Source: Rhodospirillales bacterium
Lineage (GTDB): Bacteria; Pseudomonadota; Alphaproteobacteria; ATCC43930; CGMCC-115725
Assembly (NCBI GenBank): GCA_947473305.1
Contig: CANJCB010000005.1
Location: 62,001-126,000 of the forward strand
Direction: 5' to 3'
DNA length: 64,000 nt
Part shown: positions 27,074-36,997 of the stretch, piece after piece
How the letters are laid out: each line of letters starts with the position of its first letter
How positions within the stretch are numbered: position 1 is the first letter of the stretch
The notes under the pieces: generated by a model
What the model saw: the letters and a program-made list of their open reading frames with translations, nothing else
What the model was told of the DNA's origin: nothing
Database searches by the model: none
Made by a program: the position numbers and the translations under genes

Positions 27074-27186
27074 ATATTGAGGCCGAGCGCTCCATAAAAG
27101 CAGTCGGCGTGATATTGCCTCCTCACCCCTTCCCGCATAGCTGTAAATTATCTGCCAGCCTTGCTCCTGCCCCTGATTCGCGGTAA

Positions 27187-28203
<1,017 letters not shown>

Positions 28204-28225
28204 GTCTCGGGAACCATGTGAGAAA

Positions 28226-28254
28226 AACGGGGCGGAAATGTGTTTCGCCCCGTT
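28226..28254. terminator. GC-rich hairpin between mdh and sucA
   Basis: AACGGGGCG pairs perfectly with CGCCCCGTT around an 11-nt loop. On the plus strand it is not followed by a T-run, while on the minus strand five T follow the stem. It may attenuate readthrough from mdh into sucA; its position directly after the mdh stop supports a termination role. Confidence 0.45.
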
Positions 28255-28361
28255 ATCACATCATTGCAATGCTGATACCGTATCGGGTCATCTAGTCGAG
28301 GGCGGGCATCTCCCCATCTTCCGGGATAGCCCCAATCGCGCAGGGACATCGGAAACCGATC

Positions 28362-31274
28362 ATGCCTCAGCCCGCTGATACCTCCTTCCTCTATGGCCCC
28401 AACTCGACCTTTCTGGCCGAGATCTACGCCCGTTACCTGGAAGATAAATCCTCGGTCGATGAAAGCTGGCAGAGGGTCTTCGCCGATATGGCCGACCTCG
28501 AGTCCGATCTCGCCGCCGATTTCGAGGGACCCGCCTGGGCGCCGCGCCAGACCAAGGTGCTCGGCAACGGGCAGGGCAACAATGGCCAGGGCGGCAATGG
28601 GCATGGTGGAAATGGGGCCGCGGTTTCCGTCCCCACGGCGGACGGGGCGACGGCGACAGGGACCGGCGCCAGCCTGGAGCAGATCCGCCAGGAAGTTACC
28701 TTTTCGATCCGGGCGCTTCAGCTCATCCGTTCCTATCGGGTGCGCGGCCATCTGCGCGCGAACCTCGATCCCCTGGGCCTCGCCCAGCATGACGAGAACC
28801 CCGAACTCGATCCGGCGAGCTACGGCTTCACGGCGGCGGACGGCGACCGGCCGATTTTCCTCAACGGAATGCTCGGCTTCCAGGTCGCGACCCTCAACGA
28901 GATCCTGACCGAACTTCGCCAGACCTATTGCGGCACCATCGGCCTCGAATACATGCATATCTCCGATCCGGTCGAGAAGGCCTGGGTGCAGGAGCATTTC
29001 GAAGGCCGCCACAACCAGGTGAAATTCACCGTCGAAGGCAAGAAGGCGATCCTGGAGCGCCTGACGGTGGCCGAGACGCTCGAAAAATTCCTCGACCGGC
29101 GCTACACGGGCACCAAGCGCTTCGGGCTCGAAGGGGCGGAATCGCTGATCCCGGCGCTGGAGCAGGTGATCAAGCGCGGCGGCCAATTGGGCATGCGCGA
29201 ATTGGTGATCGGCATGCCCCATCGCGGCCGGCTCAACGTGCTGACCAATGTCATGGGCAAGCCCTTCGCGGCGCTCTTCTCCGAATTCCAGGGCAATCCC
29301 GCGAACCCCGACGACGTGCAGGGGTCGGGCGACGTCAAATACCATCTCGGCACCTCGACCGACCGGGAGTTCGACGGCAACAGCGTCCATCTCTCGCTGA
29401 CCGCCAACCCCTCGCATCTGGAAGCCGTCAATCCGGTGGTTCTCGGCAAGGTCCGCGCCAAGCAGCGTCAGCGCAAGGACACCGCGCGCGACGAAGTCGT
29501 TGGCCTGCTGATGCATGGCGACGCGGCCTTCGCGGGCCAAGGCCTGGTCGCCGAATCGCTCGAGCTTTCCGAACTCAAGGGCTATCGCACCGGCGGCACG
29601 GTCCATTTCGTGGTGAACAACCAGATCGGTTTCACCACCAGCCCGAGCTACGCGCGCTCCAGCCCCTATCCCTCCGACATCGCCAAGGCGACCCAGGCGC
29701 CGATCTTCCACGTCAACGGCGACGATCCGGAAGCGGTGGTCCATGTCTCGCGGATCGCCACGGAATACCGCTACCGCTTCAAGAAGGACGTGGTGGTGGA
29801 CATGTTCTGCTACCGCCGCGCCGGGCACAACGAGGCGGACGAGCCGGCCTTCACCCAGCCGCTCATGTACCGCAAGATCGACGCCCAGCCGACGACCCGG
29901 AAGATCTACGCCGACCGTCTCGTCGCCGAGGGCGTGATGTCCCAGGAAGAGGCCGACGGGATGACGGACAAGTTCCTGGCCTATCTCGACGGCCAGTTCG
30001 AGGCGGCCAAGAGCTACAAGCCCAACAAGGCCGATTGGCTGGAAGGCGTGTGGACCGGCCTTGCCGTGGCCTCGGGCGACGACCGGCGCGGCGAGACCGC
30101 CGTGTCGATGGAACTGCTCCATGAAGTCGGGACGGCGCTGACGACCGTGCCCGAGGGCTTCAACCTCAACCGCAAGATCGCGCGCCAGCTCGAGGCCAAG
30201 CGCCGGTCGATCGAGACGGGCGAGGGGATCGACTGGGCGACCGCCGAGGCCCTGGCCTTCGGGACCCTCTGCACCGAGGGGACGCATGTGCGCTTCTCCG
30301 GCCAGGATTCGGGTCGCGGCACCTTCTCCCAGCGCCACGCGGTCCTGGTCGATCAGGAGACCGAAGAGCGCTACATGCCCATCGATCACGTCCGTCCCGA
30401 CCAGGAGCGGTTCGAGATCATCGACAGCCCGCTTTCCGAGGCGGCGGTTCTGGGCTTCGAATACGGCTACAGCCTTGCCGAGCCCCGGACGCTCGTGCTC
30501 TGGGAAGCGCAATTCGGCGACTTCACCAATGGCGCCCAGGTCATCATCGACCAATTCATCGCCTCGGGCGAGGCGAAGTGGCTGCGCATGTCGGGCCTCG
30601 TGCTGCTGCTGCCGCATGGCTACGAGGGGCAGGGGCCGGAACATAGCTCGGCGCGGCTGGAGCGTTTCCTCGCGCTCTATGGCGAGGACAATTTCCAGGC
30701 CTGCAACCTGACCACGGCGGCCAATTACTTCCATGCGTTGCGCCGCCAGTTGCGCCGCAATTTCCGCAAGCCGCTCATCATCATGACGCCGAAGTCGCTG
30801 CTCCGCAGCCCGGAGGTCGCGAGCCCCTTGAGCGAGATGGGGCCGGGCACTTCCTTCCACCGCGTCATCCATGAGATCGACGGCCTGGTGCCGGACGAGA
30901 AGGTGAAGCGCGTGGTTCTCTGCACCGGCAAGGTCTATTTCGATCTGCTGCACGCAAGGCGCGAGCGCAAGATCGACGACGTGGCCTTGATCCGCATCGA
31001 GCAATTGACGCCTTTCCCCAACAAGAGCCTGCCCGAGGTCATCAAGCGTTATACTCATGCGGATGTGGTCTGGTGCCAGGAGGAGCCCATGAACGCGGGC
31101 GCTTGGACCTATGTGGACCGCCGCATCGAGAATTGCCTCACGGCGCTCGACGTCAAGGCCAAGCGACCCCGTTACGTCGGACGGCCCGAGGCGGCCGCCA
31201 CCGCGACAGGACTTATGAAACGGCATAACGCCGAGCAGGCGAAACTCGTCGACGAGGCTTTGACCGTCGGCTGA
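28362..31274 (+). CDS. sucA: 2-oxoglutarate dehydrogenase E1 component
   Basis: The thiamine-diphosphate-dependent E1 that decarboxylates 2-oxoglutarate in the TCA cycle. The 970-residue protein has the N-terminal E2-binding start (NSTFLAEIYARYLED), a Gly/Asn-rich linker about 67-86, and conserved catalytic segments such as GMPHRGRLNVL, HLSLTANPSHLEAVNPV and the cofactor region GDAAFAGQG. Length is normal. It heads a sucA-odhB-lpd operon. Confidence 0.97.
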   Translation: MPQPADTSFLYGPNSTFLAEIYARYLEDKSSVDESWQRVFADMADLESDLAADFEGPAWAPRQTKVLGNGQGNNGQGGNGHGGNGAAVSVPTADGATATGTGASLEQIRQEVTFSIRALQLIRSYRVRGHLRANLDPLGLAQHDENPELDPASYGFTAADGDRPIFLNGMLGFQVATLNEILTELRQTYCGTIGLEYMHISDPVEKAWVQEHFEGRHNQVKFTVEGKKAILERLTVAETLEKFLDRRYTGTKRFGLEGAESLIPALEQVIKRGGQLGMRELVIGMPHRGRLNVLTNVMGKPFAALFSEFQGNPANPDDVQGSGDVKYHLGTSTDREFDGNSVHLSLTANPSHLEAVNPVVLGKVRAKQRQRKDTARDEVVGLLMHGDAAFAGQGLVAESLELSELKGYRTGGTVHFVVNNQIGFTTSPSYARSSPYPSDIAKATQAPIFHVNGDDPEAVVHVSRIATEYRYRFKKDVVVDMFCYRRAGHNEADEPAFTQPLMYRKIDAQPTTRKIYADRLVAEGVMSQEEADGMTDKFLAYLDGQFEAAKSYKPNKADWLEGVWTGLAVASGDDRRGETAVSMELLHEVGTALTTVPEGFNLNRKIARQLEAKRRSIETGEGIDWATAEALAFGTLCTEGTHVRFSGQDSGRGTFSQRHAVLVDQETEERYMPIDHVRPDQERFEIIDSPLSEAAVLGFEYGYSLAEPRTLVLWEAQFGDFTNGAQVIIDQFIASGEAKWLRMSGLVLLLPHGYEGQGPEHSSARLERFLALYGEDNFQACNLTTAANYFHALRRQLRRNFRKPLIIMTPKSLLRSPEVASPLSEMGPGTSFHRVIHEIDGLVPDEKVKRVVLCTGKVYFDLLHARRERKIDDVALIRIEQLTPFPNKSLPEVIKRYTHADVVWCQEEPMNAGAWTYVDRRIENCLTALDVKAKRPRYVGRPEAAATATGLMKRHNAEQAKLVDEALTVG

Positions 31275-31294
31275 ACCCTCCAGGGGTGTAACCC

Positions 31295-32518
31295 ATGACG
31301 ACCGAGATCAAGGTTCCAGCGGTAGGCGAGTCGGTGACCGAAGTGACGGTCGCCAAATGGCTGAAGAAACTAGGCGACGCGGTGAAGGTTGACGATCCCA
31401 TCGTCGAGCTTGAGACCGACAAGGCGACCCAGGAAATCTCCGCGACCGCCGATGGCGTGCTGACGGAAATCAGCGCAGCGGAGGGCACGACGCTGCCCAT
31501 CGGCGCGCTGCTCGGCATCATCGGCGATGCGGGGAGCAAGGTCGCGGCAGCACCCGCCGCGCCGAAGGCCGAAACGAAGGCCGAAACGAAGGCCGCGCCT
31601 CAGCCCGCGCCAGCCCAATCTGCTGCCGTGGACCGGTCCGGCCCCGCCGTGCGCAAGCTGGTCGAGGAGACCAAGGTCGATCCGACGCAGATCGCGGCTA
31701 CTGGCAAGGATGGGCGGCTGACCAAAGGCGATGTGCTCGCCGCCGCGTCCGCCCCGGCCCCGGCCGCCGCTCCCGCCCCGAAACCCGCGCCCGCTCCGCA
31801 TCAGCCCCGCGCGCTGGGCGAGCGGGAGGAGCGGGTCCGCATGACCCGGCTTCGGAAGCGCATCGCCGAGCGCCTGAAGGACGCCCAGAACACGGCGGCC
31901 ATGCTGACGACCTTCAACGAAGTGGACATGACTAATGTCATGGCGCTGCGGGAACGCTACCGCGACAGCTTCGAGAAGAAGCACGGCGTGCGGCTGGGCT
32001 TCATGTCGCTCTTCACCAAGGCCTGCATCGTCGGCTTGAAGGAACTGCCCGCCGTCAACGGCGAGATCGACGGCGAGGACATCATCTACAAGAACCACTA
32101 CGACATCGGCGTCGCGGTGGGGACCGAGCAGGGCCTCGTGGTGCCCGTCGTGCGCGACGCGGACCAGATGGGCTTCGGCGATATCGAGAAGAAGATCGCC
32201 GAATTGGGCCGCAAGGCGCGGGACGGAAAGCTCTCGGTCGACGAGCTGATGGGCGGCACCTTCACCATCACCAACGGCGGGATCTATGGGTCTTTGATGT
32301 CGACCCCGATCCTCAACCCGCCGCAGTCCGGCATCCTCGGCATGCATAAGATCCAGAAGCGGCCCATGGCGATCGGCGACAAGATCGAGATCCGGCCGAT
32401 GATGTATCTGGCGCTGTCCTACGACCATCGCATCGTGGACGGCCGCGAGGCCGTCACCTTCCTGGTGCGGGTGAAGGAATGCATCGAGGATCCCGAACGC
32501 ATGCTCTTCGACGTCTGA
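31295..32518 (+). CDS. sucB: Dihydrolipoyl succinyltransferase (E2o)
   Basis: E2 of the 2-oxoglutarate dehydrogenase complex. The 407-residue protein has one lipoyl domain (lipoyl lysine K43 in [10 protein letters not shown]), an Ala/Pro linker with a [12 protein letters not shown] repeat (about 90-105), a peripheral-subunit-binding domain (about 112-147), a second Ala/Pro linker and the catalytic domain ending in [12 protein letters not shown] with the active-site His and Asp. It starts 20 nt after sucA. Confidence 0.96.
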   Translation: MTTEIKVPAVGESVTEVTVAKWLKKLGDAVKVDDPIVELETDKATQEISATADGVLTEISAAEGTTLPIGALLGIIGDAGSKVAAAPAAPKAETKAETKAAPQPAPAQSAAVDRSGPAVRKLVEETKVDPTQIAATGKDGRLTKGDVLAAASAPAPAAAPAPKPAPAPHQPRALGEREERVRMTRLRKRIAERLKDAQNTAAMLTTFNEVDMTNVMALRERYRDSFEKKHGVRLGFMSLFTKACIVGLKELPAVNGEIDGEDIIYKNHYDIGVAVGTEQGLVVPVVRDADQMGFGDIEKKIAELGRKARDGKLSVDELMGGTFTITNGGIYGSLMSTPILNPPQSGILGMHKIQKRPMAIGDKIEIRPMMYLALSYDHRIVDGREAVTFLVRVKECIEDPERMLFDV

Positions 32519-32531
32519 GGAAGGCGCGACC

Positions 32532-33926
32532 ATGGCCGAGACTTACGATCTGGTGGTGATCGGCGCAGGCCCCGGCGGCTATGTCGCCGCGATCCGGGCC
32601 GCGCAACTGGGCTTGAAGACGGCTTGCGTCGAGAAGGGCTCGACTCTCGGCGGCACCTGCCTCAACATCGGTTGCATCCCGTCGAAAGCGCTGCTGCAAT
32701 CCTCCGAACGCTTCGAGGAGACGAGCCACGCCTTGGCGGTCCATGGCATCAAGGTCGAGGGCGTGTCGCTCGATCTTCCCACCATGATGGCCCGCAAGGA
32801 CAAAGTGGTCGGCGACCTCACTAAGGGCATCGAATTCCTCTTCAAGAAGAACAAGATCGCCTGGCTCAAGGGCAAGGCGACGATCACCGCCCCCGGTAAG
32901 CTGACCGTCGAAGGCGTGGGCGATATAGAGGCGAAGTCGATCCTGATCGCCACCGGCTCCGAAAGCACGCCGCTGCCTGGCGTCGAGACCGACGAAAAGC
33001 AGATCGTGACCTCCACGGGCGCGCTCGCGCTGGCGAAGGTGCCGAAGCATCTCGTGGTGGTGGGTGCCGGCTATATCGGGCTTGAACTGGGGTCGGTCTG
33101 GCGGCGCTTGGGCGCGGAAGTGACGGTGGTGGAATTCCTCGACCGCATCACGCCCGGCATGGACCTTGAGACCGCGAAAATGCTGCAACGCCTGCTCGGC
33201 AAGCAGGGCTTCAACTTCAAGCTCGGCGTCAAAGTCGTGGGCGCGAAGAAAGCCAAGGACGGCGTGACCCTGACCCTGGAGCCCGCCGCCGGCGGCGCCC
33301 AGGAGGAACTGAAGGCCGATGTGGTCCTGGTCTCCATCGGGCGGCGTCCCTTTACCGAGGGCCTGGGCCTCGATGCGGTCGGCGTGGAGCGCGACAATCG
33401 CGGCCGGATCAAGGTCGATGCCAAGTTCCAGACCAATGTCCCCGGCATCTATGCCATCGGCGACGTGATCCCCGGCCCCATGCTCGCGCATAAGGGCGAG
33501 GAGGAGGGCGTCGTCGCGGTCGAGGGCATCGCCGGCCAGCATTCCCATATCGACTACGACGCCATCCCGGCCGTGATCTACACTTGGCCCGAGGTGGGTT
33601 CCGTGGGCAAGACCGAGGAAGACCTGAAGACGGCCGGCGTCGATTATAAGGTCGGCAAGTTCCCCTTCACCGCCACGAGTCGCGCCCGCGCCAATGGCGA
33701 CACGGACGGTTTCGTGAAGATCCTGGCCGACGCCAAGACCGACCGGGTGCTGGGCGTCCATATCATCGGCCCCGACGCCGGGACCCTGATCGCCGAAGCC
33801 GCCTTGGCCATGGAGTTCCGCGCCTCCTCAGAGGATATCGCCCGCACGGTCCATGCCCATCCGACCTTGAACGAATCCGTGAAGGAAGCGGCCCTTGCCG
33901 TGATGGGACGCGCCATCCACATCTGA
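32532..33926 (+). CDS. lpdA: Dihydrolipoyl dehydrogenase (E3)
   Basis: Reoxidises dihydrolipoamide with NAD. The 464-residue flavoprotein has the FAD loop GAGPGG (11-16), the redox disulfide C43/C48 in GGTCLNIGCIP, the NAD loop GAGYIGLELG, and the C-terminal catalytic HAHPTLNE. Being the last enzyme of the operon it most likely serves the 2-oxoglutarate dehydrogenase complex; it might also supply reducing power for AhpD, which is inference. Confidence 0.97.
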   Translation: MAETYDLVVIGAGPGGYVAAIRAAQLGLKTACVEKGSTLGGTCLNIGCIPSKALLQSSERFEETSHALAVHGIKVEGVSLDLPTMMARKDKVVGDLTKGIEFLFKKNKIAWLKGKATITAPGKLTVEGVGDIEAKSILIATGSESTPLPGVETDEKQIVTSTGALALAKVPKHLVVVGAGYIGLELGSVWRRLGAEVTVVEFLDRITPGMDLETAKMLQRLLGKQGFNFKLGVKVVGAKKAKDGVTLTLEPAAGGAQEELKADVVLVSIGRRPFTEGLGLDAVGVERDNRGRIKVDAKFQTNVPGIYAIGDVIPGPMLAHKGEEEGVVAVEGIAGQHSHIDYDAIPAVIYTWPEVGSVGKTEEDLKTAGVDYKVGKFPFTATSRARANGDTDGFVKILADAKTDRVLGVHIIGPDAGTLIAEAALAMEFRASSEDIARTVHAHPTLNESVKEAALAVMGRAIHI

Positions 33927-33930
33927 GGGC

Positions 33931-34215
33931 ATGTCTTCAGAAAAAGCAGCGTCCTCCGAGAAGGATGCGAGGCCCGCCTGGAAACGCTGGGCGATCCTCA
34001 TCGCCGGCTGGTTCTTCATCTTTCTGGGAATCCTGGGCCTGTTCCTGCCGTTCCTCCAGGGCATCCTGTTCCTGGTGATCGGCCTTTTGTTGCTGGCCCA
34101 GGTCCAGCATTGGCCGCGCCGCCTGTTGGATCGGCTGAAGCGGCGCTATCCCAAGCTCGGCGGCATGGTGGAAAAATCCGAGGAGCGCGTGAAGGGCTGG
34201 TTCGGGTTGGGGTGA
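33931..34215 (+). CDS. Small two-helix membrane protein
   Basis: A 94-residue protein with a hydrophilic start, a tight hydrophobic hairpin (about 20-61; WAILIAGWFFIFLGILGL and FLQGILFLVIGLLLLAQV) and a basic amphipathic tail. The layout resembles small PGPGW-type membrane proteins, but the PGPGW motif itself is not present. It starts 4 nt after lpdA and is probably cotranscribed. Function unknown. Confidence 0.7.
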   Translation: MSSEKAASSEKDARPAWKRWAILIAGWFFIFLGILGLFLPFLQGILFLVIGLLLLAQVQHWPRRLLDRLKRRYPKLGGMVEKSEERVKGWFGLG

Positions 34216-34236
34216 TTGTTGCCGGTTCTCCCCAGA

Positions 34237-34449
34237 TCTCCCTCTCCGCCCCTTGGGGGGAGAGGGCCGGGGTGAGGTGGGGCGAGGGCGGGCTTTAAGC
34301 CCGAGCATCTCTCCACCGGCACGATGCTCCGGCGCCTCAGCGCCCTCGCCCCACCTCATCCTAAATCCTTCTCCCCCCAAGCCTTTCGCGCAAGCGAGCT
34401 TGCGCTGCCGGCGCGCGAAGCTGCGCTTCGCTTTGGGCGGAGAAGGACT
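34237..34449. repeat. Family-A palindromic repeat, copy 6 (longest)
   Basis: Starts CTCCCTCTCCGCCCC and ends GGGCGGAGAAGGACT. It contains the 'atgctccggcgcctcagcgcc' region, the CGCAAGCGAGCTTGCG module and an extra GCGAAGCTGCGCTTCGC hairpin. It reaches to the xerC stop codon and separates it from the convergent membrane-protein gene. Confidence 0.8.
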
Positions 34450-35445
34450 TCAGCCCTTCGCTCTCGGATGTGATTTCTCATACACCGCCATCATCCGGGC
34501 CGAATCGACCGCCGTATAGCGCTGCGTCGTGGTCAGGCTCGCATGGCCCAGCAATTCCTGGATCGCGCGGAGGTCGCCGCCACCGGCCAGGAGATGGGTC
34601 GCGAAACTGTGCCTAAGCGAATGGGGGGTCGCCGTTTCCGGCAGGCCCAGAAGCCCGCGGAGCTGGGCCATCTGGCGCTGCACCAGTCGGGGATTGAGCG
34701 GCCCGCCGCGCGAACCCAGGAACAAGGGCTCGCCTGGTCCGCCGTCATAGGGACAGGCCGCCACATAATCCGCCACCGCCTCGGCGACGGCCTCCAGCAC
34801 CGGGACGCGGCGTTCCTTGCCGCCCTTGCCCAGGATCGTGAGCATCCCAGGCTTCACCGGCGCCTGTGCCCGGGTCAGGCCCAGCGCCTCCGACAGCCGC
34901 AAGCCGCAGCCGTAAAGCAACGTCAGGATCGCGATATCCCGTTTCCCGATCCAGGGCGACATGGCCAGTTCCGCAACGGTGTCGAGCGCGTTCGCGGCCT
35001 CCTCGACCGAGAGCGGCTTCGGCACCGATCTCGGCAGCTTGGGTGTCCTGACCGCCGCCAGCGCCGGATTGTGGAGATGTCCCCGCCGGTCCAGGAACTT
35101 GAAGAAATTGCGCAGCACCGACATGGCCCGGGCGGTGGAACTGCGCTGCAGATCGGCCGCCGCGCGCCGTGCCAGATAGGCCCGGAAATCGGTCGGGCCG
35201 ATCTCCCCTAGGTCGTTGAGCGAGGGCGCGCCGCCTCGATGATCCAGCAGGAAGTCCAGGAAGGCCATCAGATCCCTGCCATAGGCGGAGACAGTATGGG
35301 GAGAGGTGCGCCGCTCCTGAGTAAGCCAGCGATGCCAATCGGCGATGGCGGCCTGGAGATCGGGTGCGGCGGCGAAGCGGGCGAGGGGGACCGGTTCCGG
35401 TCCCGGCCTTGTCCCTGGCCTCAGTCCGGTGTGAGGTCGAGCCAT
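34450..35445 (-). CDS. xerC: Tyrosine recombinase XerC
   Basis: Resolves chromosome dimers at dif with XerD. The 331-residue protein has the N-terminal SAM-like core-binding domain (about 30-125) and the catalytic set R183, K207, H275, R278, H301 and nucleophile Y310, all present. It overlaps the upstream DUF484 gene by 25 nt. The pairing of xerC with DUF484, also known from gammaproteobacteria, favours XerC over an integrase. Confidence 0.93.
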   Translation of the reverse strand: MARPHTGLRPGTRPGPEPVPLARFAAAPDLQAAIADWHRWLTQERRTSPHTVSAYGRDLMAFLDFLLDHRGGAPSLNDLGEIGPTDFRAYLARRAAADLQRSSTARAMSVLRNFFKFLDRRGHLHNPALAAVRTPKLPRSVPKPLSVEEAANALDTVAELAMSPWIGKRDIAILTLLYGCGLRLSEALGLTRAQAPVKPGMLTILGKGGKERRVPVLEAVAEAVADYVAACPYDGGPGEPLFLGSRGGPLNPRLVQRQMAQLRGLLGLPETATPHSLRHSFATHLLAGGGDLRAIQELLGHASLTTTQRYTAVDSARMMAVYEKSHPRAKG

Positions 35446-36176
35446 CCCGCGATCACGATGGCGAGGGTCCGTGCCAGGAAGTGCAGCAACTCGGTGCCCT
35501 GGCCGGGATGGAAGGTGTCGATTTTGCGGGAGCCCAGGCTCAACAGCCCGTTGGGCGCCTTGGAACTTACATGAACCCGCATATAGGCGGCCGACTTCAC
35601 CAGGCCCGCGCCGCTGCCGAAGACCTTGGGCTCGCCATCGGTCTCGGCGATGAGCCTTACGTCGCGATCCGCGCCCAGCATGGCCTCCACCATGCCCGGC
35701 TGGAGCAGCAGCACGCCGCTCAAGGGGATCTTCACCGGTTGGGCGGATGTCGTCTCGACGCCGATGGTGACCACATCCGTGTCCAGGAGGACCGCGAGAT
35801 CCGTGGTCACGATCTGGATGAGATGCTCGAAGCTCTGGGCCGACAGCAGCGCTAGCACGCTCGCATGGACCCGCGCCTGGCCGGTGAGGTTGAGCCGGCT
35901 CAAGGTCACGAGTTCGCTCTGCTGGGTCTTGAGCCCGGCGATCTCGCTGCGATGGCGTTGCAGCATGAACTGCTGCATGTCGACGACCGTATCCCCGCGA
36001 TGCATTTCGGGCGGGGTCAGGGTTTCCAGAAGCCCCGGATGCTTCAGGAGGAAATCCGGATGCGCCTTCAGATAGGCCGCGACCGCCGCGTCATCGAGCT
36101 TGGGCGCCGCCGCCGCTTTCTTGGGGGCGGGAGCGGCGACCTCGGCCAGGGGGGACTTGTCCTTCGTCAGATCCAA
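35421..36176 (-). CDS. DUF484 family protein
   Basis: A 251-residue cytoplasmic protein with an Ala/Lys N-terminus, the conserved DUF484 helix (AVAAYLKAHPDFLLKHPGLLETL, about 31-53), a coiled-coil segment and a GAF-like C-terminal domain ending in LHFLARTLAIVIAGWL. The biochemical role of the family is unknown. It sits between transaldolase and xerC, and overlaps xerC by 25 nt, so the two are probably translated together. Confidence 0.9.
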   Translation of the reverse strand: MDLTKDKSPLAEVAAPAPKKAAAAPKLDDAAVAAYLKAHPDFLLKHPGLLETLTPPEMHRGDTVVDMQQFMLQRHRSEIAGLKTQQSELVTLSRLNLTGQARVHASVLALLSAQSFEHLIQIVTTDLAVLLDTDVVTIGVETTSAQPVKIPLSGVLLLQPGMVEAMLGADRDVRLIAETDGEPKVFGSGAGLVKSAAYMRVHVSSKAPNGLLSLGSRKIDTFHPGQGTELLHFLARTLAIVIAGWLDLTPD

Positions 36177-36180
36177 GATC

Positions 36181-36918
36181 CTACTCCGTGGCCTTCCGGC
36201 CCTTGCCCTTCGCGGGCTTTACCTTTGCGGCCTTCTCCTTGGCCTTGCCGGGCATCGGCGAATCCATGATCGACTGGCCGGTCTTCGCCCAATCGGCGAC
36301 GAAGGTGGCGAGCCCCTTGTCGGTCAGCGGATGGGCGAACATCTGGCGCAGCACGGCCGGCGGCAGCGTGCTGACATCGGCGCCCATGCGGGCCGCTTCC
36401 ACCACATGCATCGGGCTGCGGATGGAGGCGACCAGCACCTCCGTCCTGAATTCGGGATAGTTCGAATAGATCGACACGATGTCGCTGATCAGTTCCATGC
36501 CGGCGCTGCCGATATCGTCGAGCCGTCCGACGAAGGGCGAGATGAAGGTCGCGCCCGCCTTGGCCGCCAGGATCGCCTGGGCCGAGGAGAAGCAGAGCGT
36601 CACATTGACCATGGTGCCTTCTTCGCTCAGCGCCTTGCAGGCCTTGAGCCCATCAGGGGTCAGCGGCACCTTGACCGTCACATTGGGGGCGATCTTCGCG
36701 AGCTTGCGGCCTTCCAGCAGCATGGTCTTGACGTCGGTTGCCGCGACCTCGGCGCTCACGGGGCCGGGAACCACGTCGCAGATCTCTCTCACGACTTCCA
36801 GGAAGTTGCGGCCGGTCTTCGCCACCAGCGAGGGATTGGTCGTCACGCCGTCGACGAGGCCGGTTGCGGCGAGGTCGCGGATCTCGGCGAGGTCGGCGGT
36901 GTCGATGAAGAACTTCAT
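36181..36918 (-). CDS. tal: Transaldolase / fructose-6-phosphate aldolase-like
   Basis: A short-type transaldolase of the MipB/TalC group (about 215 residues) with an extra Lys/Ala tail from about residue 217 to 245. The core is typical: [12 protein letters not shown] at the N-terminus, TTNPSL, the Schiff-base lysine K83 in VTVKVPLT, and [11 protein letters not shown]. Family members act either as transaldolase or as fructose-6-phosphate aldolase; sequence alone does not settle it. It is divergent from priA and leads the tal-DUF484-xerC operon. Confidence 0.88.
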   Translation of the reverse strand: MKFFIDTADLAEIRDLAATGLVDGVTTNPSLVAKTGRNFLEVVREICDVVPGPVSAEVAATDVKTMLLEGRKLAKIAPNVTVKVPLTPDGLKACKALSEEGTMVNVTLCFSSAQAILAAKAGATFISPFVGRLDDIGSAGMELISDIVSIYSNYPEFRTEVLVASIRSPMHVVEAARMGADVSTLPPAVLRQMFAHPLTDKGLATFVADWAKTGQSIMDSPMPGKAKEKAAKVKPAKGKGRKATE

Positions 36919-36997
36919 GCGGGATCTACCTTTGAAGGCTTGGACTGGCGCGGATGGGCTGGCGTGTCGGGCGATGTGGTCCTATGAAGTGTAGACC

